From contig NZ_SDKC01000001.1 in the NCBI RefSeq assembly GCF_004123145.1, positions 2,251,501 through 2,315,500 on the forward strand: a stretch of DNA of 64,000 bases. The letters are read 5' to 3'. Position numbers and translations under genes: made by a program. Below are positions 16,842-26,273 of this stretch, piece by piece (the first letter of the stretch is position 1; each line of letters begins with the position of its first letter). The notes under the pieces were generated by a model, which saw only the letters and a list, made by a program, of their open reading frames with translations, did not search any database and was not told the origin of the DNA. This stretch comes from Blautia faecicola. GTDB lineage: Bacteria; Bacillota; Clostridia; Lachnospirales; Lachnospiraceae.

Positions 16842-18287
16842 TTAAGCTGTTGCTCCATAGTAGGCATCGATTCCGTTGGCAATTCCCTGAACCATTTTTG
16901 CCTGATAAGAAGCACTTGCCATCTTCAGATCCTCTGCCCGGTTGGTCATGTAACCCATCTCAACAATACTTACCGGAATCGTACTCCAGTTGATACCGCT
17001 CATGGCATCAGTTGACATCACGCCCTGATTTTTGGCTCCGGTAGCTGCACAGAAACTGTCCACAATTTTTCTGGACAACGTCTGACTTGCACTGATGACA
17101 CTCTTCGTCAGATATGGATTGCTGTTGGACGGTGCCATCGTCAGTGCTCCGGAAATGGATGTATTATCAGAACCGTTGGCATGGATACGAACCAGAATAT
17201 CCGCACCTGCTGCTGCCGCCATCTGTGCACGTTCTGCATTGCTGATATTGACATCGTGTGTGGTACGGATCATATAAACTTCATATCCGCGTGCTTCCAG
17301 CTCATCCCGAAGCTGCAGGGAAACCTGTAAAGTCAGCTCGTATTCATTCAGTCCGGAGGCATTGCCATGGGTTCCGGATGCTACTTTCGGCTTTGTCGCA
17401 GAAGCTCCCGGTCCGATCGGTTCCTGCGCACTGTTTCCTTTTCTCTGATGTCCTGCATCAATCGCAATGATCTTGCTTCTGACTTTTCCCGGTATCCATT
17501 CACCATTCTCATCGACATAATAGCTGCCGATCCAGGTGTTCGCTGCCATCGCTCCGCTTGCAGTCAGATAATACCAGGTCTCTCCCAGTCGTATCCAGCC
17601 GGTGTGCATCGCTCCGCTTCCGTCCAGGTAATACCACGCTCCGCCGATCACCTGCCAGCCCGTCAGCATCGCTCCGCTGTTGTTCATATAATACCAGGTT
17701 CCTCCAACGTTCTGCCAGCCTGTTGTCATGGCTCCGCTTCCATTCAGATAGAACCAGTTATTTCCGATCTTCTGCCAGCCTGTCAGCATCACTCCGTCAT
17801 CATTCAGATAATACCACGCCCCGCCGATACTCTGCCAGCCTCTCAACATGGCTCCGCTGTTGTTCATATAATACCAGTTGTTTCCCAGTTTCAGCCAGCC
17901 GGTATACATGGCTCCGCTTCCATCCAGATAAAACCGGTTATTTCCAATATTCTGCCAGCCTGTCAGCATCGCTCCGTCTTCCTTCAGATAATACCACGCT
18001 CCGCCGATATTTTTCCAGCCGGTCTGCATATCACCATATATGCTCAGGTAATACCATGTATTTTCCAGCTTTAACCAGCCCGTTTTCATCCGGCCTGCCT
18101 CATCAAAGTAATAATTTTTTCCTCCGATGGTTTCCCAGCCCGACGTTGTATAACTTTCGTCCTCATGCTGATACCACCACAGACCGTTGTCTCCCTGGAT
18201 CCATCCCGCCGCATATGTCTTTACCGGGAAAATTCCCGCAAGCAATAACATCACGACCAGGAGACCAAGCATTTTCACTTTCTTCAT
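16842..18287 (-). CDS. N-acetylmuramoyl-L-alanine amidase with ten cell-wall-binding repeats
   Basis: 481 residues. A signal peptide (1-26) is followed by ten 20-residue choline/wall-binding repeats (about 47-250) that alternate between GGAWYYL and GNNWYYM types, so the real unit is often 40 residues. The C-terminal Amidase_3 domain (about 268-481) has the zinc motifs: IAIDAGHQ, an early Glu, VRIHANGSDN, and VEMGYMTNRAED with the catalytic Glu. It hydrolyses the bond between MurNAc and L-Ala in peptidoglycan outside the cell. It follows a paralogous amidase by 46 nt and they share about 200 residues of close similarity, so a duplication is likely. An AAAGGAGG site precedes the ATG. Confidence 0.95.
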   Translation of the reverse strand: MKKVKMLGLLVVMLLLAGIFPVKTYAAGWIQGDNGLWWYQHEDESYTTSGWETIGGKNYYFDEAGRMKTGWLKLENTWYYLSIYGDMQTGWKNIGGAWYYLKEDGAMLTGWQNIGNNRFYLDGSGAMYTGWLKLGNNWYYMNNSGAMLRGWQSIGGAWYYLNDDGVMLTGWQKIGNNWFYLNGSGAMTTGWQNVGGTWYYMNNSGAMLTGWQVIGGAWYYLDGSGAMHTGWIRLGETWYYLTASGAMAANTWIGSYYVDENGEWIPGKVRSKIIAIDAGHQRKGNSAQEPIGPGASATKPKVASGTHGNASGLNEYELTLQVSLQLRDELEARGYEVYMIRTTHDVNISNAERAQMAAAAGADILVRIHANGSDNTSISGALTMAPSNSNPYLTKSVISASQTLSRKIVDSFCAATGAKNQGVMSTDAMSGINWSTIPVSIVEMGYMTNRAEDLKMASASYQAKMVQGIANGIDAYYGATA

Positions 18288-18333
18288 TTCTCAGATCCTC
18301 CTTTCTTTTTTCTGCTACTTTCTGTTACCATGT

Positions 18334-19518
18334 TTACGATGCAAAATACTGATCAATTCCGTCTGCGATTCCCGTTACCATCTGCTGCTGATATTCCGCT
18401 GTCTGCATCCGGGTATCTTCGTCCGGGTTGGTCATATAACCCATCTCAACGATTGTTGCAGGGATGCTGCACCAGTTCAGTCCGCTCATCTCATCCGTCT
18501 GATATACGCCCTGATTATTGGCTCCTGTGGACGCACAGAAGGTTGTGATGATACACTGGGACAGTTTCTGGCACTCTGCGATCAGTTCCTGGCTCAGGTA
18601 TGGATTGGCAGTGCTCGGTGCCATCGTCAGCGCACCGGCTACCGAAGTATTGTCCGAACCGTTGGCATGGATACGAACCAGAATATCCGCTCCGGACTCT
18701 GCTGCAAGCTGTGCCCGTTCTGCGTTGCTGATATCCACATCATTCGTCTCACGAATCATATAGACTTCATATCCTCTTGCTTCCAGTTCATCGCGAAGTT
18801 TCAGTGATACATCCAGATTCAGCTGATATTCTGTCACTCCTGTGGTTCTTCCGGTTGTTCCGGATGCCACTTTTGCTTTCGTTTGGGATGCTCCCGGTCC
18901 GATTGGCTCCTGTTCACTGTTTCCATGTGCCTGATGACCGGCATCAATCGCAACTTTCTTTCCATTGCCTTCCGGCGTCGGCGTAGGTGTCACGATCTCC
19001 GCCTCTACCGTTTCGACAGGTTCTTCCGTCCCTGTCATCTTTCTGAGGTTGGAATCTGTCAGAAGAAGATACGGCACTCCGTCTTCTTCTCCCACAGTGA
19101 CACTTTCATCCTGCAGTTTTTCCACAAACGCCTGATAATCATCCTGATTCTTTTTCAGGTGCAGAAGAACCGCTGCCACATCTTCTTTCTCATACGTTCC
19201 GATCTGTCCATCCTCTGCCGCATACCGGAGATCTGCTGTCATCGTTTTTACATTGTTATCTTCCACTGCCTTTTCAATCGCAGCGATCAGATTCTTTTTC
19301 TGTACGACAGGATCCGAAGGATCTTCCGTCGGTTCCGGTGTCACCGTCTGTGTCGGCGTTACCGAAACTTCTTTTGCCTCCTGTTGTGCCTGCTGCATCT
19401 GTTCCATCTGCTTTCTGGCTTTTCCATATCCCAGGATGGCTGCAAGACCCAGAGCGAGCACGACGATCACGATGATCATGATCGCCAGATTCACTCTGTT
19501 TCCTGAAGGTTTCTTCAT
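18334..19518 (-). CDS. Membrane-anchored N-acetylmuramoyl-L-alanine amidase
   Basis: 394 residues. A basic N-terminus and a single hydrophobic helix (about 9-30) act as an uncleaved anchor. A Thr/Pro-rich segment and a helical region (about 65-165) follow, then Amidase_3 (about 185-394) with VAIDAGHQ, VRIHANGSDN, and VEMGYMTNPDED. Zinc-dependent amidase acting on peptidoglycan stems. It is a close paralogue of the next gene, with a different N-terminus: a membrane anchor here versus wall-binding repeats there. It is 27 nt downstream of argS, with a GGAGG site, so is probably cotranscribed with it. Confidence 0.93.
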   Translation of the reverse strand: MKKPSGNRVNLAIMIIVIVVLALGLAAILGYGKARKQMEQMQQAQQEAKEVSVTPTQTVTPEPTEDPSDPVVQKKNLIAAIEKAVEDNNVKTMTADLRYAAEDGQIGTYEKEDVAAVLLHLKKNQDDYQAFVEKLQDESVTVGEEDGVPYLLLTDSNLRKMTGTEEPVETVEAEIVTPTPTPEGNGKKVAIDAGHQAHGNSEQEPIGPGASQTKAKVASGTTGRTTGVTEYQLNLDVSLKLRDELEARGYEVYMIRETNDVDISNAERAQLAAESGADILVRIHANGSDNTSVAGALTMAPSTANPYLSQELIAECQKLSQCIITTFCASTGANNQGVYQTDEMSGLNWCSIPATIVEMGYMTNPDEDTRMQTAEYQQQMVTGIADGIDQYFAS

Positions 19519-19545
19519 AATAGTTCCTCCTTCCGGAAATCACAC

Positions 19546-21312
19546 TTACATTCTTTCCGGTGCTTCAAATCCCAGCATATCGATGCATGCTTCCAGAATA
19601 TTTTTTACCAGCATCAGAAGTGCCAGATAAGATTCTTTCTTTGCCTGATCCTCTTCTGCCAGAATCTTTGTCTCATGATAGAAACGGTTAAATGCATTTG
19701 CCAGTTCATAAATATAAGAACAGATCTTATGCGGTGCTTTCTCCTCATAGGCATTTGTAATGACCTGATTGAATTTGGATGCCTCCAGCATCAGTGCTTT
19801 CTCACTGTCGCTTCCTGCTGCCAGGATCTTCAGTATATCCAGATTACCGCCTTCTTCTTTGTATCTGTTCAGGATGGATTTAATACGAACGGTTGTATAC
19901 AGGATATACGGACCGGTATTTCCTTCAAAAGAAGTAAATCTCTCGATATCGAAGATATAATCTTTGGATGCCTGGTTGGACAGGTCACCGTATTTGATTG
20001 CGGAAAGTCCTACGATCTTTGCGGTTGCTCTCGCATCTTCTTCTTTAATGCTGCGGTTGTCCACGATCTTTTTATACATCTCTTCGTTGATATCGCGAAT
20101 CAGGTTTTCCAGACGCATCACGCCGCCTTCTCTTGTCTTGAACGGTTTTCCGTCTTTTCCGTTCATCGTACCGAAACCGAGGAAGGTCAGTTTGGTATCT
20201 TCTTTTACCATGCCTGCTTTCTTTGCACAACGGAATACCTGAACAAAATGCATCTCCTGGCGTTTGTCTACCACATACATGATCTCATCCGGATTGTATT
20301 TTTCCATACGTTCCACGATAGTAGCAAGGTCTGTGGTTGTATACAGAGCTGCTCCGTCTGATTTTAAGATCATACACGGAGGTACTTCTTTGGTATCGCT
20401 CTCTTCTTTGACATCTACGACAATCGCACCCTGATCTTCGTAAGCCAGTCCCTGATCTTTCAGTTTTTGTACCATCGGTGCGATCGTATCCTGTACACTG
20501 GATTCTCCGTTCCACAGATCAAAGTCTACGTTCAGATTTGCATAGTTTTTCTTCAGGTCGGTAACGGATACCTGCAGAATATGTTTCCATAATGCACGAT
20601 ATCCTCTGTTGCCCATCTGTAACTGATGCGTTGCTTCCAGAGCTTCTGCCTTGTACTCCTCATCTTCTTTTGATTTTCCGCTGGCTGCCGGATAGATTTC
20701 TTCCAGTTCACTGATGGTAAACGGAGCTTCTGCCGGGTATTCTCCCTCATAATTCTCCTGGAAATACACCAGTTCCGGTTTTCTCTTATGCAGTTCTGTG
20801 ATGATCAGACCCATCTGTAATCCCCAGTCTCCCAGATGTACATCACCGATGACTGTATGTCCCAGATATCTTCCCATTCTCTTGATGCTCTCACCGATGA
20901 TCGCAGAACGCAGATGTCCGACATGCAGTGGTTTTGCAACGTTCGGTCCGCCGTAGTCGAGGATCATGGTCTGTGGATTCTTTGCTTCCTCCACACCCAT
21001 CTTCTCGCTGTTTCTCATCTCTTCGAGATACTGTGCCATATATTCGCCGGATACTTTCAGGTTGATAAATCCCGGATTGACAGCTTCTGCCATCTCAAGC
21101 ACCTTGCTGTCGGCAAGTTTTTCCACTACATCTTTGGCGATCATGATCGGGGCTTTATGATATACTTTTGCACCCGCCATAGCACCATTACACTGATATT
21201 CACACAGGTCCGGTCGGTTTGATAACGTAACCTTTCCCATATTTTCATCATAACCGGCTTCTTTAAAAGCGGTCATTACTTCATTGGAAATCAATTCGAT
21301 TATTGTTTTCAT
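19546..21312 (-). CDS. argS: Arginyl-tRNA synthetase
   Basis: 588 residues. Class I signature HVGH at 130-133 in the context KPLHVGHLRSAIIGES, preceded by LDYGGPNVAK. The KMSK loop is of the divergent type FGTMNGKDGKPFKTREGGV, as in other Clostridial ArgS. The DALR anticodon-binding domain ends the protein with YELANAFNRFYHETKIL. It charges tRNA-Arg in the cytoplasm. No T-box leader precedes it. It heads a likely operon with two amidases and the HAD/CPBP fusion. Confidence 0.98.
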   Translation of the reverse strand: MKTIIELISNEVMTAFKEAGYDENMGKVTLSNRPDLCEYQCNGAMAGAKVYHKAPIMIAKDVVEKLADSKVLEMAEAVNPGFINLKVSGEYMAQYLEEMRNSEKMGVEEAKNPQTMILDYGGPNVAKPLHVGHLRSAIIGESIKRMGRYLGHTVIGDVHLGDWGLQMGLIITELHKRKPELVYFQENYEGEYPAEAPFTISELEEIYPAASGKSKEDEEYKAEALEATHQLQMGNRGYRALWKHILQVSVTDLKKNYANLNVDFDLWNGESSVQDTIAPMVQKLKDQGLAYEDQGAIVVDVKEESDTKEVPPCMILKSDGAALYTTTDLATIVERMEKYNPDEIMYVVDKRQEMHFVQVFRCAKKAGMVKEDTKLTFLGFGTMNGKDGKPFKTREGGVMRLENLIRDINEEMYKKIVDNRSIKEEDARATAKIVGLSAIKYGDLSNQASKDYIFDIERFTSFEGNTGPYILYTTVRIKSILNRYKEEGGNLDILKILAAGSDSEKALMLEASKFNQVITNAYEEKAPHKICSYIYELANAFNRFYHETKILAEEDQAKKESYLALLMLVKNILEACIDMLGFEAPERM

Positions 21313-21350
21313 ACTTTCCTAAAACTCCTTTGTCAGAATCATTACATTAT

Positions 21351-21379
21351 ATCTTATCACGGGCACACAGGCTGGTCAA
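21351..21379 (-). promoter_or_regulatory. argS promoter
   Basis: TTGACC at 21374-21379, 17-bp spacer, TAAGAT at 21351-21356 on the minus strand, 38 nt before the start codon. Confidence 0.65.
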
Positions 21380-21453
21380 CTAAAAGAATTCACCCTGTCT
21401 GCCCCTCTGTCAACTGTTTTTATGCAGACACGCTCCAGATTCCCCGCCCACAT

Positions 21454-21511
21454 AAAGAAAGACAGAAGCGATTGTTTGTTTTTATTCCACGGATCACTTC
21501 TGTCTTTCTTT
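21454..21511 (-). terminator. Probable terminator of the CBS-domain gene
   Basis: A 15-bp inverted repeat (21454-21468 with 21497-21511, perfect) with a 28-nt loop and a T-rich 3' arm, 7 nt after the stop codon. Confidence 0.7.
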
Positions 21512-21517
21512 CATCTG

Positions 21518-21946
21518 CTATGCTTCTTCCTGTTTTTGTCTTCCTGCTTTGCTTTGTTTATAACAGTATTTCAAAATATCACTTCTGCGGACAATACCAA
21601 TAAAATTATCCGCATCATCCAGCACCGGAACAAAGTTCTGCTTCATGGCCGTATCCACCAGATCCTCCATGTTACAGTTAATATCCACTGTCTGGTACTT
21701 CCATCGGAGAGGTACTCTGCTGATGCTGCAATCCTCCGCTTCCCGGATATTCAGAAACCATTTCTCCTTGATATATCGGAGCAGATCTCCCTCTGTTACA
21801 GTTCCCACATATTTTCCGTTCTTATTTAACATCGGAATAGCAGTATATTTGTGATATTCAATTTTTTCAAGTACCTGACGCAGAGTGTCATCATTTTCCA
21901 CATAGGCAACTTCATTTTTTGGTGTTAAGAAAAATAAAATGTTCAT
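21518..21946 (-). CDS. Two-CBS-domain protein
   Basis: 142 residues that form a single pair of CBS motifs (about 8-65 and 77-130). The telltale parts are YTAIPMLNKNGKYVGTVTEGDLLRYI and NFVPVLDDADNFIGIVRRSDILKY. Stand-alone CBS pairs bind adenine nucleotides and act as sensors or regulate partner proteins; the partner is not evident here. The ATG has GGGGGA about 10 nt upstream. It is not tightly linked to the export operon upstream (170-nt gap). Confidence 0.9.
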   Translation of the reverse strand: MNILFFLTPKNEVAYVENDDTLRQVLEKIEYHKYTAIPMLNKNGKYVGTVTEGDLLRYIKEKWFLNIREAEDCSISRVPLRWKYQTVDINCNMEDLVDTAMKQNFVPVLDDADNFIGIVRRSDILKYCYKQSKAGRQKQEEA

Positions 21947-22116
21947 CTACTATAAATCCCCCATAGAAATCTTTTTTTGAAATGACCGGACATTCTTCCC
22001 TTTCATTTCAGTTTTCCATTACCAGTATAACCCATTTTCCATCCGATATGGTGAATTTCGCGTGAATAATTTCTAATATTTTTCTTAATTTAATTCTGAA
22101 CACTCGTATCCTTTTT

Positions 22117-23433
22117 CTACTCGTGACGAAGTGCATCGATTGGATTCAGATTTGCTGCCTTAATGGATGGAAGCAAACCGAAGATAATACCGATTGCCAT
22201 AGAAAATACTACAGCCAGTACACTGACAGGTACGCTGATTGCCACCGGAGTCTGAGACATCTTCGATATCACCTGTGACAGGATCACTCCGGCGATTACT
22301 CCAAGAACCCCTCCGATACTGGTCAGCACAGCAGCTTCTGTAAGAAACTGCCACAAGATCCTGTTTTTTCTCGCTCCGATTGCTTTTTTCAGACCGATCT
22401 CACTGGTACGTTCCGTAACGGATACAAGCATAATATTCATAACACCGATACCTCCGACCAGAAGAGAGATACTTGCGATCCAAAGCAGCTGTTTGTTGGT
22501 GTTTTCACTGACTTTCTGCAGGTTCTTAACTGTTTTCAACAGATCCGCCGCCTTATAAGAGACGTTGCCACTGTCAGCACCACTGCTGCCGGCACCGTCC
22601 ATCATTTCCTCTTCAGAATCAATCATACCGGAACCGGTCTGTCCGGTTACCGCCTGATTCATAATGTCCTCCACTTTTTTTCCTACAGAACTCATCAGGT
22701 CTGTCTCACTAGCCATCACGCTGACTTCTTCCGGCTCATCATAATTATAGACAACCGGCCAGGTACTGTCCGGAATCAGCACGATTCCGTTGGTATTCTG
22801 ATTATACGTATAGTAATCTTCCAGACTGTTGATCACCGGTTCGAAAGCATCTGACTTGCGGATACAACCGACCACGGTAAATGGTTCCCCACGGAGTTCT
22901 ATGGTTTTTCCCACCGGATTGTCTCCCGGAAATAAGGTCTGCACTGCCACATCGTCAAGCAGCACCACTTTCCGGAACTCTTTAAAGTCGCGTTCTACAA
23001 AATCCCTTCCATTTTGTATTACATAACCTTTTGTTTTCAGAAACTCCGCATCCACACCGTACACACTTCCACTGTCCAGGCTGGTGTTCCGATAGGTGAT
23101 TCCGTCCGCATACCCTCTGCGGTTATAAAAAGTCGCACTCTCAACCCCTTCAAGACTGCGAATCTGTTCTTTCTGTTCATCGGAAATCACGGAAATATTA
23201 TCCGGCAGACCATTGTCCATCCAGTACTCACTTTCTCCCTGGTAAAGCCGTACATCCACATTGTTGTTTCCTGCACCGATCAGATTCTGTTTGATCTGCT
23301 CGTTGGTTCCCTGAATCGTAGATGCGATGGAAATGATGGAAGCGATACCTATAATAATCCCCAGCATGGTCAAAAAAGACCGCATCTTATGAGACCATAT
23401 CCCCCGAAAGGCCAATCTGATATTTTCTAGCAT
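22117..23433 (-). CDS. MacB-like ABC transporter permease
   Basis: 438 residues from ATG 23433, which has GGGAGGA 6 nt upstream; an upstream ATG at 23448 is part of that site's context. One N-terminal helix (about 17-40, SFLTMLGIIIGIASIISIAS) is followed by a large extracytoplasmic MacB_PCD domain (about 41-300). Three helices of the FtsX type follow with VGGIGVMNIMLVSVTERTSEIG and KKAIGARKNRI. This is the mechanotransmission class of ABC exporters, which drive export of macrolides, peptides or lipoproteins through an adaptor. It lies 21 nt after the first adaptor and is the last gene of a four-gene operon. Substrate unknown. Confidence 0.92.
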   Translation of the reverse strand: MLENIRLAFRGIWSHKMRSFLTMLGIIIGIASIISIASTIQGTNEQIKQNLIGAGNNNVDVRLYQGESEYWMDNGLPDNISVISDEQKEQIRSLEGVESATFYNRRGYADGITYRNTSLDSGSVYGVDAEFLKTKGYVIQNGRDFVERDFKEFRKVVLLDDVAVQTLFPGDNPVGKTIELRGEPFTVVGCIRKSDAFEPVINSLEDYYTYNQNTNGIVLIPDSTWPVVYNYDEPEEVSVMASETDLMSSVGKKVEDIMNQAVTGQTGSGMIDSEEEMMDGAGSSGADSGNVSYKAADLLKTVKNLQKVSENTNKQLLWIASISLLVGGIGVMNIMLVSVTERTSEIGLKKAIGARKNRILWQFLTEAAVLTSIGGVLGVIAGVILSQVISKMSQTPVAISVPVSVLAVVFSMAIGIIFGLLPSIKAANLNPIDALRHE

Positions 23434-23454
23434 TGTTGTTCCTCCCATCTGCCG

Positions 23455-25599
23455 TTAATAGTTATAAAGGTCATCAAGCGTACCTTCTTCTGTCTTTGCA
23501 CCCTCTCTGACATCTTTTCCATAAGGAAATGTGATCTTATCATCCATACTCAGACCGCCTGTGATCTGATAACTGGATCCATACTGAATACCGCCAACCT
23601 GTACTATCTGTTTGGTCAGATGTCCGGTTCCGTCGTCCTTCATGACGTAATACTGGCCGTTTTCTGTCCGCACAAAAGGTTTCTCCAGATAGATTCCTTG
23701 TCCCTGTCCGTCGCCCTCATCCAGCAGTGTAAGTTCTGCCCAGCTGTTATTACTAAGTCCGCTTGCATCTGCAATGTATGCGGTAAAGGGATAGGAAGAT
23801 GCATTGGCTCCGTCCTGTCCGTTATCGGATGGATACGGAGAAATTTCCCGTACTTCTGCGGTAAAGCTGACACCATTGTCATAACTGTATCCGCTCAGTG
23901 TAGCTCCCACTTTCAGTTTATTCATTTTAGATTCACTGACCGTTCCCTGCACATAAAGTCCTTCACTGCTGACCACCTGAATCAGCGGTTTTCCATCGTT
24001 ACTTTCTTTTTCGGGATCACCGACTGTTTTCACCACACCATTTAATGTACTCTTAATTGTCTGGTTATTCAGCTTTTTCTGGATATCTTTAATCTCAAGA
24101 TTGGCCTCTTTGATATCCAGCTGATAATCCCTGATTTCTTTTTCTTTATCCTTGATCTGCTGCTGAATCTCTGCAGCGGTTCCTCCATAAGAAGTTCCTG
24201 CATCACCGGATCCTGTCGTATCAGAACCAGTATCGGTAGTGATCACTTTTCTGCTTCCACTTCCCATTACGCTGGTAACTGTCAGATAGCGAATAGCGGC
24301 ACTGTTTTTCTTTGTGCTCATTCCATCCACGGTATTTTCCTGTCCTGCCGTTTCCTGAGGATTGCCGGCTTCCGGTGTCGGTTCCGAGTTCTCTCCGGGA
24401 GTAACTTCCGGCGATACCGATGGTTTGGTTGGCTTTTCTTCCGGATTCGATGGTTCAGGTGGTTCCGGACTTTCTCCCGGCTTTGTTGGCTCACTTGGAT
24501 CGGTCGGTTCGGTTGGCTCTCCCGGTGTCTCTCCACTTTGCTTTTTACTCAGATCCACCAGATATTCCCCGTCCTCTTTCACATCTGATGCAAAATCCTC
24601 ATCTGCTCCGTTCTGTTCCCACGCCTTTATAAGATCACCATTTTCTTCTCGAACCTCAATACGAAAATATTTTCCATCTTCTTTTCTTTCCAGGAAAAAG
24701 CTTCCTTTCACAATACCATCTTTTTTCACCAGATAGGTCAGTGGTTTTTTCTCTGTTCCATCTCCCTGATAGGCACTGGCTCCTTTTTCAAGAACCGCTG
24801 CTGCTTTCAGATCCTCCGGCAGTTGACTATCACTGTCATCTGTTTCTTTTTCAAGATTCACCTGAAACCGCTCAGTATCCGCTACCTGAAAATCATCTTC
24901 TGTAATCTTCTGTCCCCAGATTTTTAGCAGCTCTCCATTGCTTACATCGCCCTCCCGGACTTCAATCACAAAGAAACACTGTTCCTCTGCCATTCGGTTT
25001 AAAAAGCTTCCCAGAATCACACCATCAGCAGCACACAGAAAATGATACGGTTCTTCCACCGTTCCCTCTCCCATATACGGTTCTGCCTCCGCTGTAAGCT
25101 CCTGATAAGCCTCTGCCGGCTCTTCCGGCTCCATGGACGGGTTCTCCGGTTCCTCGCCCGGATCTTCCGGTATGTCAAATCCCGGATCCTCATTGTCGTT
25201 ATCACTGGACGGTTTTGTATTCTTTAATTTTGTAATTTCTCTTTTTGCTTTCTCTATGTTCAGTTCGATTCCCTGTTTTTCCAGTTTTTTCATTTCCAGA
25301 TCCAGATTCTCCAGGGTCATATCATACGTGAGCAGATCATCGCCGACCTTTACCGTATCTCCTTCTTTTACATGTATTTTCTTTACTGTCTGTGAATCTG
25401 CCAGATAAATATTCTGTGATACATCTGAAGTAATATTTCCTGACAGACTGTTGTCGGACCATCCACCGCCACCTGACATGTCACTGACAGATACCACCTT
25501 TACCGTACTCTGACTGCTTGTTTTCACCGCATATACAGTCACCCCTCCAAGCAGGAGTACTCCTGCAGCAATAAAAGCCACAATCCATTTTTTCTTCAT
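23455..25599 (-). CDS. MacA-like adaptor with a duplicated domain inserted in the coiled coil
   Basis: 714 residues, against about 400 for usual family members. An N-terminal membrane helix (about 7-25) and half of a lipoyl/barrel region come first. The first coiled-coil arm (about 95-127) is followed by a 350-residue insert, then the second arm (about 473-512) and the rest of the barrel and membrane-proximal domains. The insert has two related 85-residue modules (167-250 and 266-351). Both contain a YxGxGT start, a DGxxxGSF core, an xIEVRE strand and LLKxW or LIKAW. A Pro/Glu-rich linker (about 356-420) follows. Function of the modules is unknown. The stop overlaps nothing; the start overlaps the ATPase stop by 4 nt. 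Confidence 0.85.
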   Translation of the reverse strand: MKKKWIVAFIAAGVLLLGGVTVYAVKTSSQSTVKVVSVSDMSGGGGWSDNSLSGNITSDVSQNIYLADSQTVKKIHVKEGDTVKVGDDLLTYDMTLENLDLEMKKLEKQGIELNIEKAKREITKLKNTKPSSDNDNEDPGFDIPEDPGEEPENPSMEPEEPAEAYQELTAEAEPYMGEGTVEEPYHFLCAADGVILGSFLNRMAEEQCFFVIEVREGDVSNGELLKIWGQKITEDDFQVADTERFQVNLEKETDDSDSQLPEDLKAAAVLEKGASAYQGDGTEKKPLTYLVKKDGIVKGSFFLERKEDGKYFRIEVREENGDLIKAWEQNGADEDFASDVKEDGEYLVDLSKKQSGETPGEPTEPTDPSEPTKPGESPEPPEPSNPEEKPTKPSVSPEVTPGENSEPTPEAGNPQETAGQENTVDGMSTKKNSAAIRYLTVTSVMGSGSRKVITTDTGSDTTGSGDAGTSYGGTAAEIQQQIKDKEKEIRDYQLDIKEANLEIKDIQKKLNNQTIKSTLNGVVKTVGDPEKESNDGKPLIQVVSSEGLYVQGTVSESKMNKLKVGATLSGYSYDNGVSFTAEVREISPYPSDNGQDGANASSYPFTAYIADASGLSNNSWAELTLLDEGDGQGQGIYLEKPFVRTENGQYYVMKDDGTGHLTKQIVQVGGIQYGSSYQITGGLSMDDKITFPYGKDVREGAKTEEGTLDDLYNY

Positions 25600-26273
25600 G
25601 GCTGCTCCTCCTTTTTCATTATGCCGTCGCGGATAATTACTTTTCTCTGTGCTTTCGCTGCAATCTCGCTGTCATGGGTGATCATCAATACGCTTACTCC
25701 TTCATCGTTCAGGCTCTGAAACAGTTCCATAACCTGTTCTCCGGAAGTACTGTCCAGGGCACCGGTCGGCTCATCTGCCAGAAGGATCTTCGGCCGGTTA
25801 ACCAGTGCTCTGGCAATCGCTACTCTCTGTTTTTGTCCACCGGAAAGCTGATTCGGCTGAAAATTCACTCTGTCTTCCAGTCCTACACGGGTCAGTGCCT
25901 GCAGTGCCCGTTCCCGTCGCTCTTTTTTCGCAACTCCCGCATAGGTCAGTGGCAGTTCCACATTTTCCAGTGCGGTCTGTCTCGACAACAACTGAAAGTT
26001 CTGGAAAACAAACCCAATCTTTTTCAGTCTCAGATCTGACATTTCATTTTCCGTACATTTGCTGATATCCTGCCCGTCCAAAAAAAGCTGGCCGGAAGTC
26101 GCCTGATCCAGACATCCTACAATATTCATCAGTGTTGTCTTACCGGAACCGGAAGGTCCCATAATGGCCACATATTCTCCCTGTTCCATCTGAAAATCAA
26201 TATGTTTCAGAACCGGAATCACCATTTTTCCCTGAAGGTAATCTTTGCAGATATCTTTTAACTCAAGAATCAC
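25596..26273 (-). CDS. ABC transporter ATP-binding protein (MacB/LolD type)
   Basis: 225 residues. Walker A GPSGSGKTT (about 40-48), Q-loop in FVFQNFQLL, signature LSGGQKQRVAIARAL, Walker B ILLADEPTGALD and the His-switch in MITHDSE. It belongs to the group that drives MacB/FtsX-type permeases; it energises the neighbouring permease at the cytoplasmic face. ATGA overlaps on both sides, with the adaptor upstream and the adaptor downstream, show tight translational coupling. Confidence 0.95.
   Translation of the reverse strand: MILELKDICKDYLQGKMVIPVLKHIDFQMEQGEYVAIMGPSGSGKTTLMNIVGCLDQATSGQLFLDGQDISKCTENEMSDLRLKKIGFVFQNFQLLSRQTALENVELPLTYAGVAKKERRERALQALTRVGLEDRVNFQPNQLSGGQKQRVAIARALVNRPKILLADEPTGALDSTSGEQVMELFQSLNDEGVSVLMITHDSEIAAKAQRKVIIRDGIMKKEEQP

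Noticed and set aside
17540-18170. Regularly spaced repeats that look like a CRISPR array
   Set aside because: They are 60-bp in-frame repeats encoding the wall-binding units of the amidase; no conserved short repeat with unique spacers.
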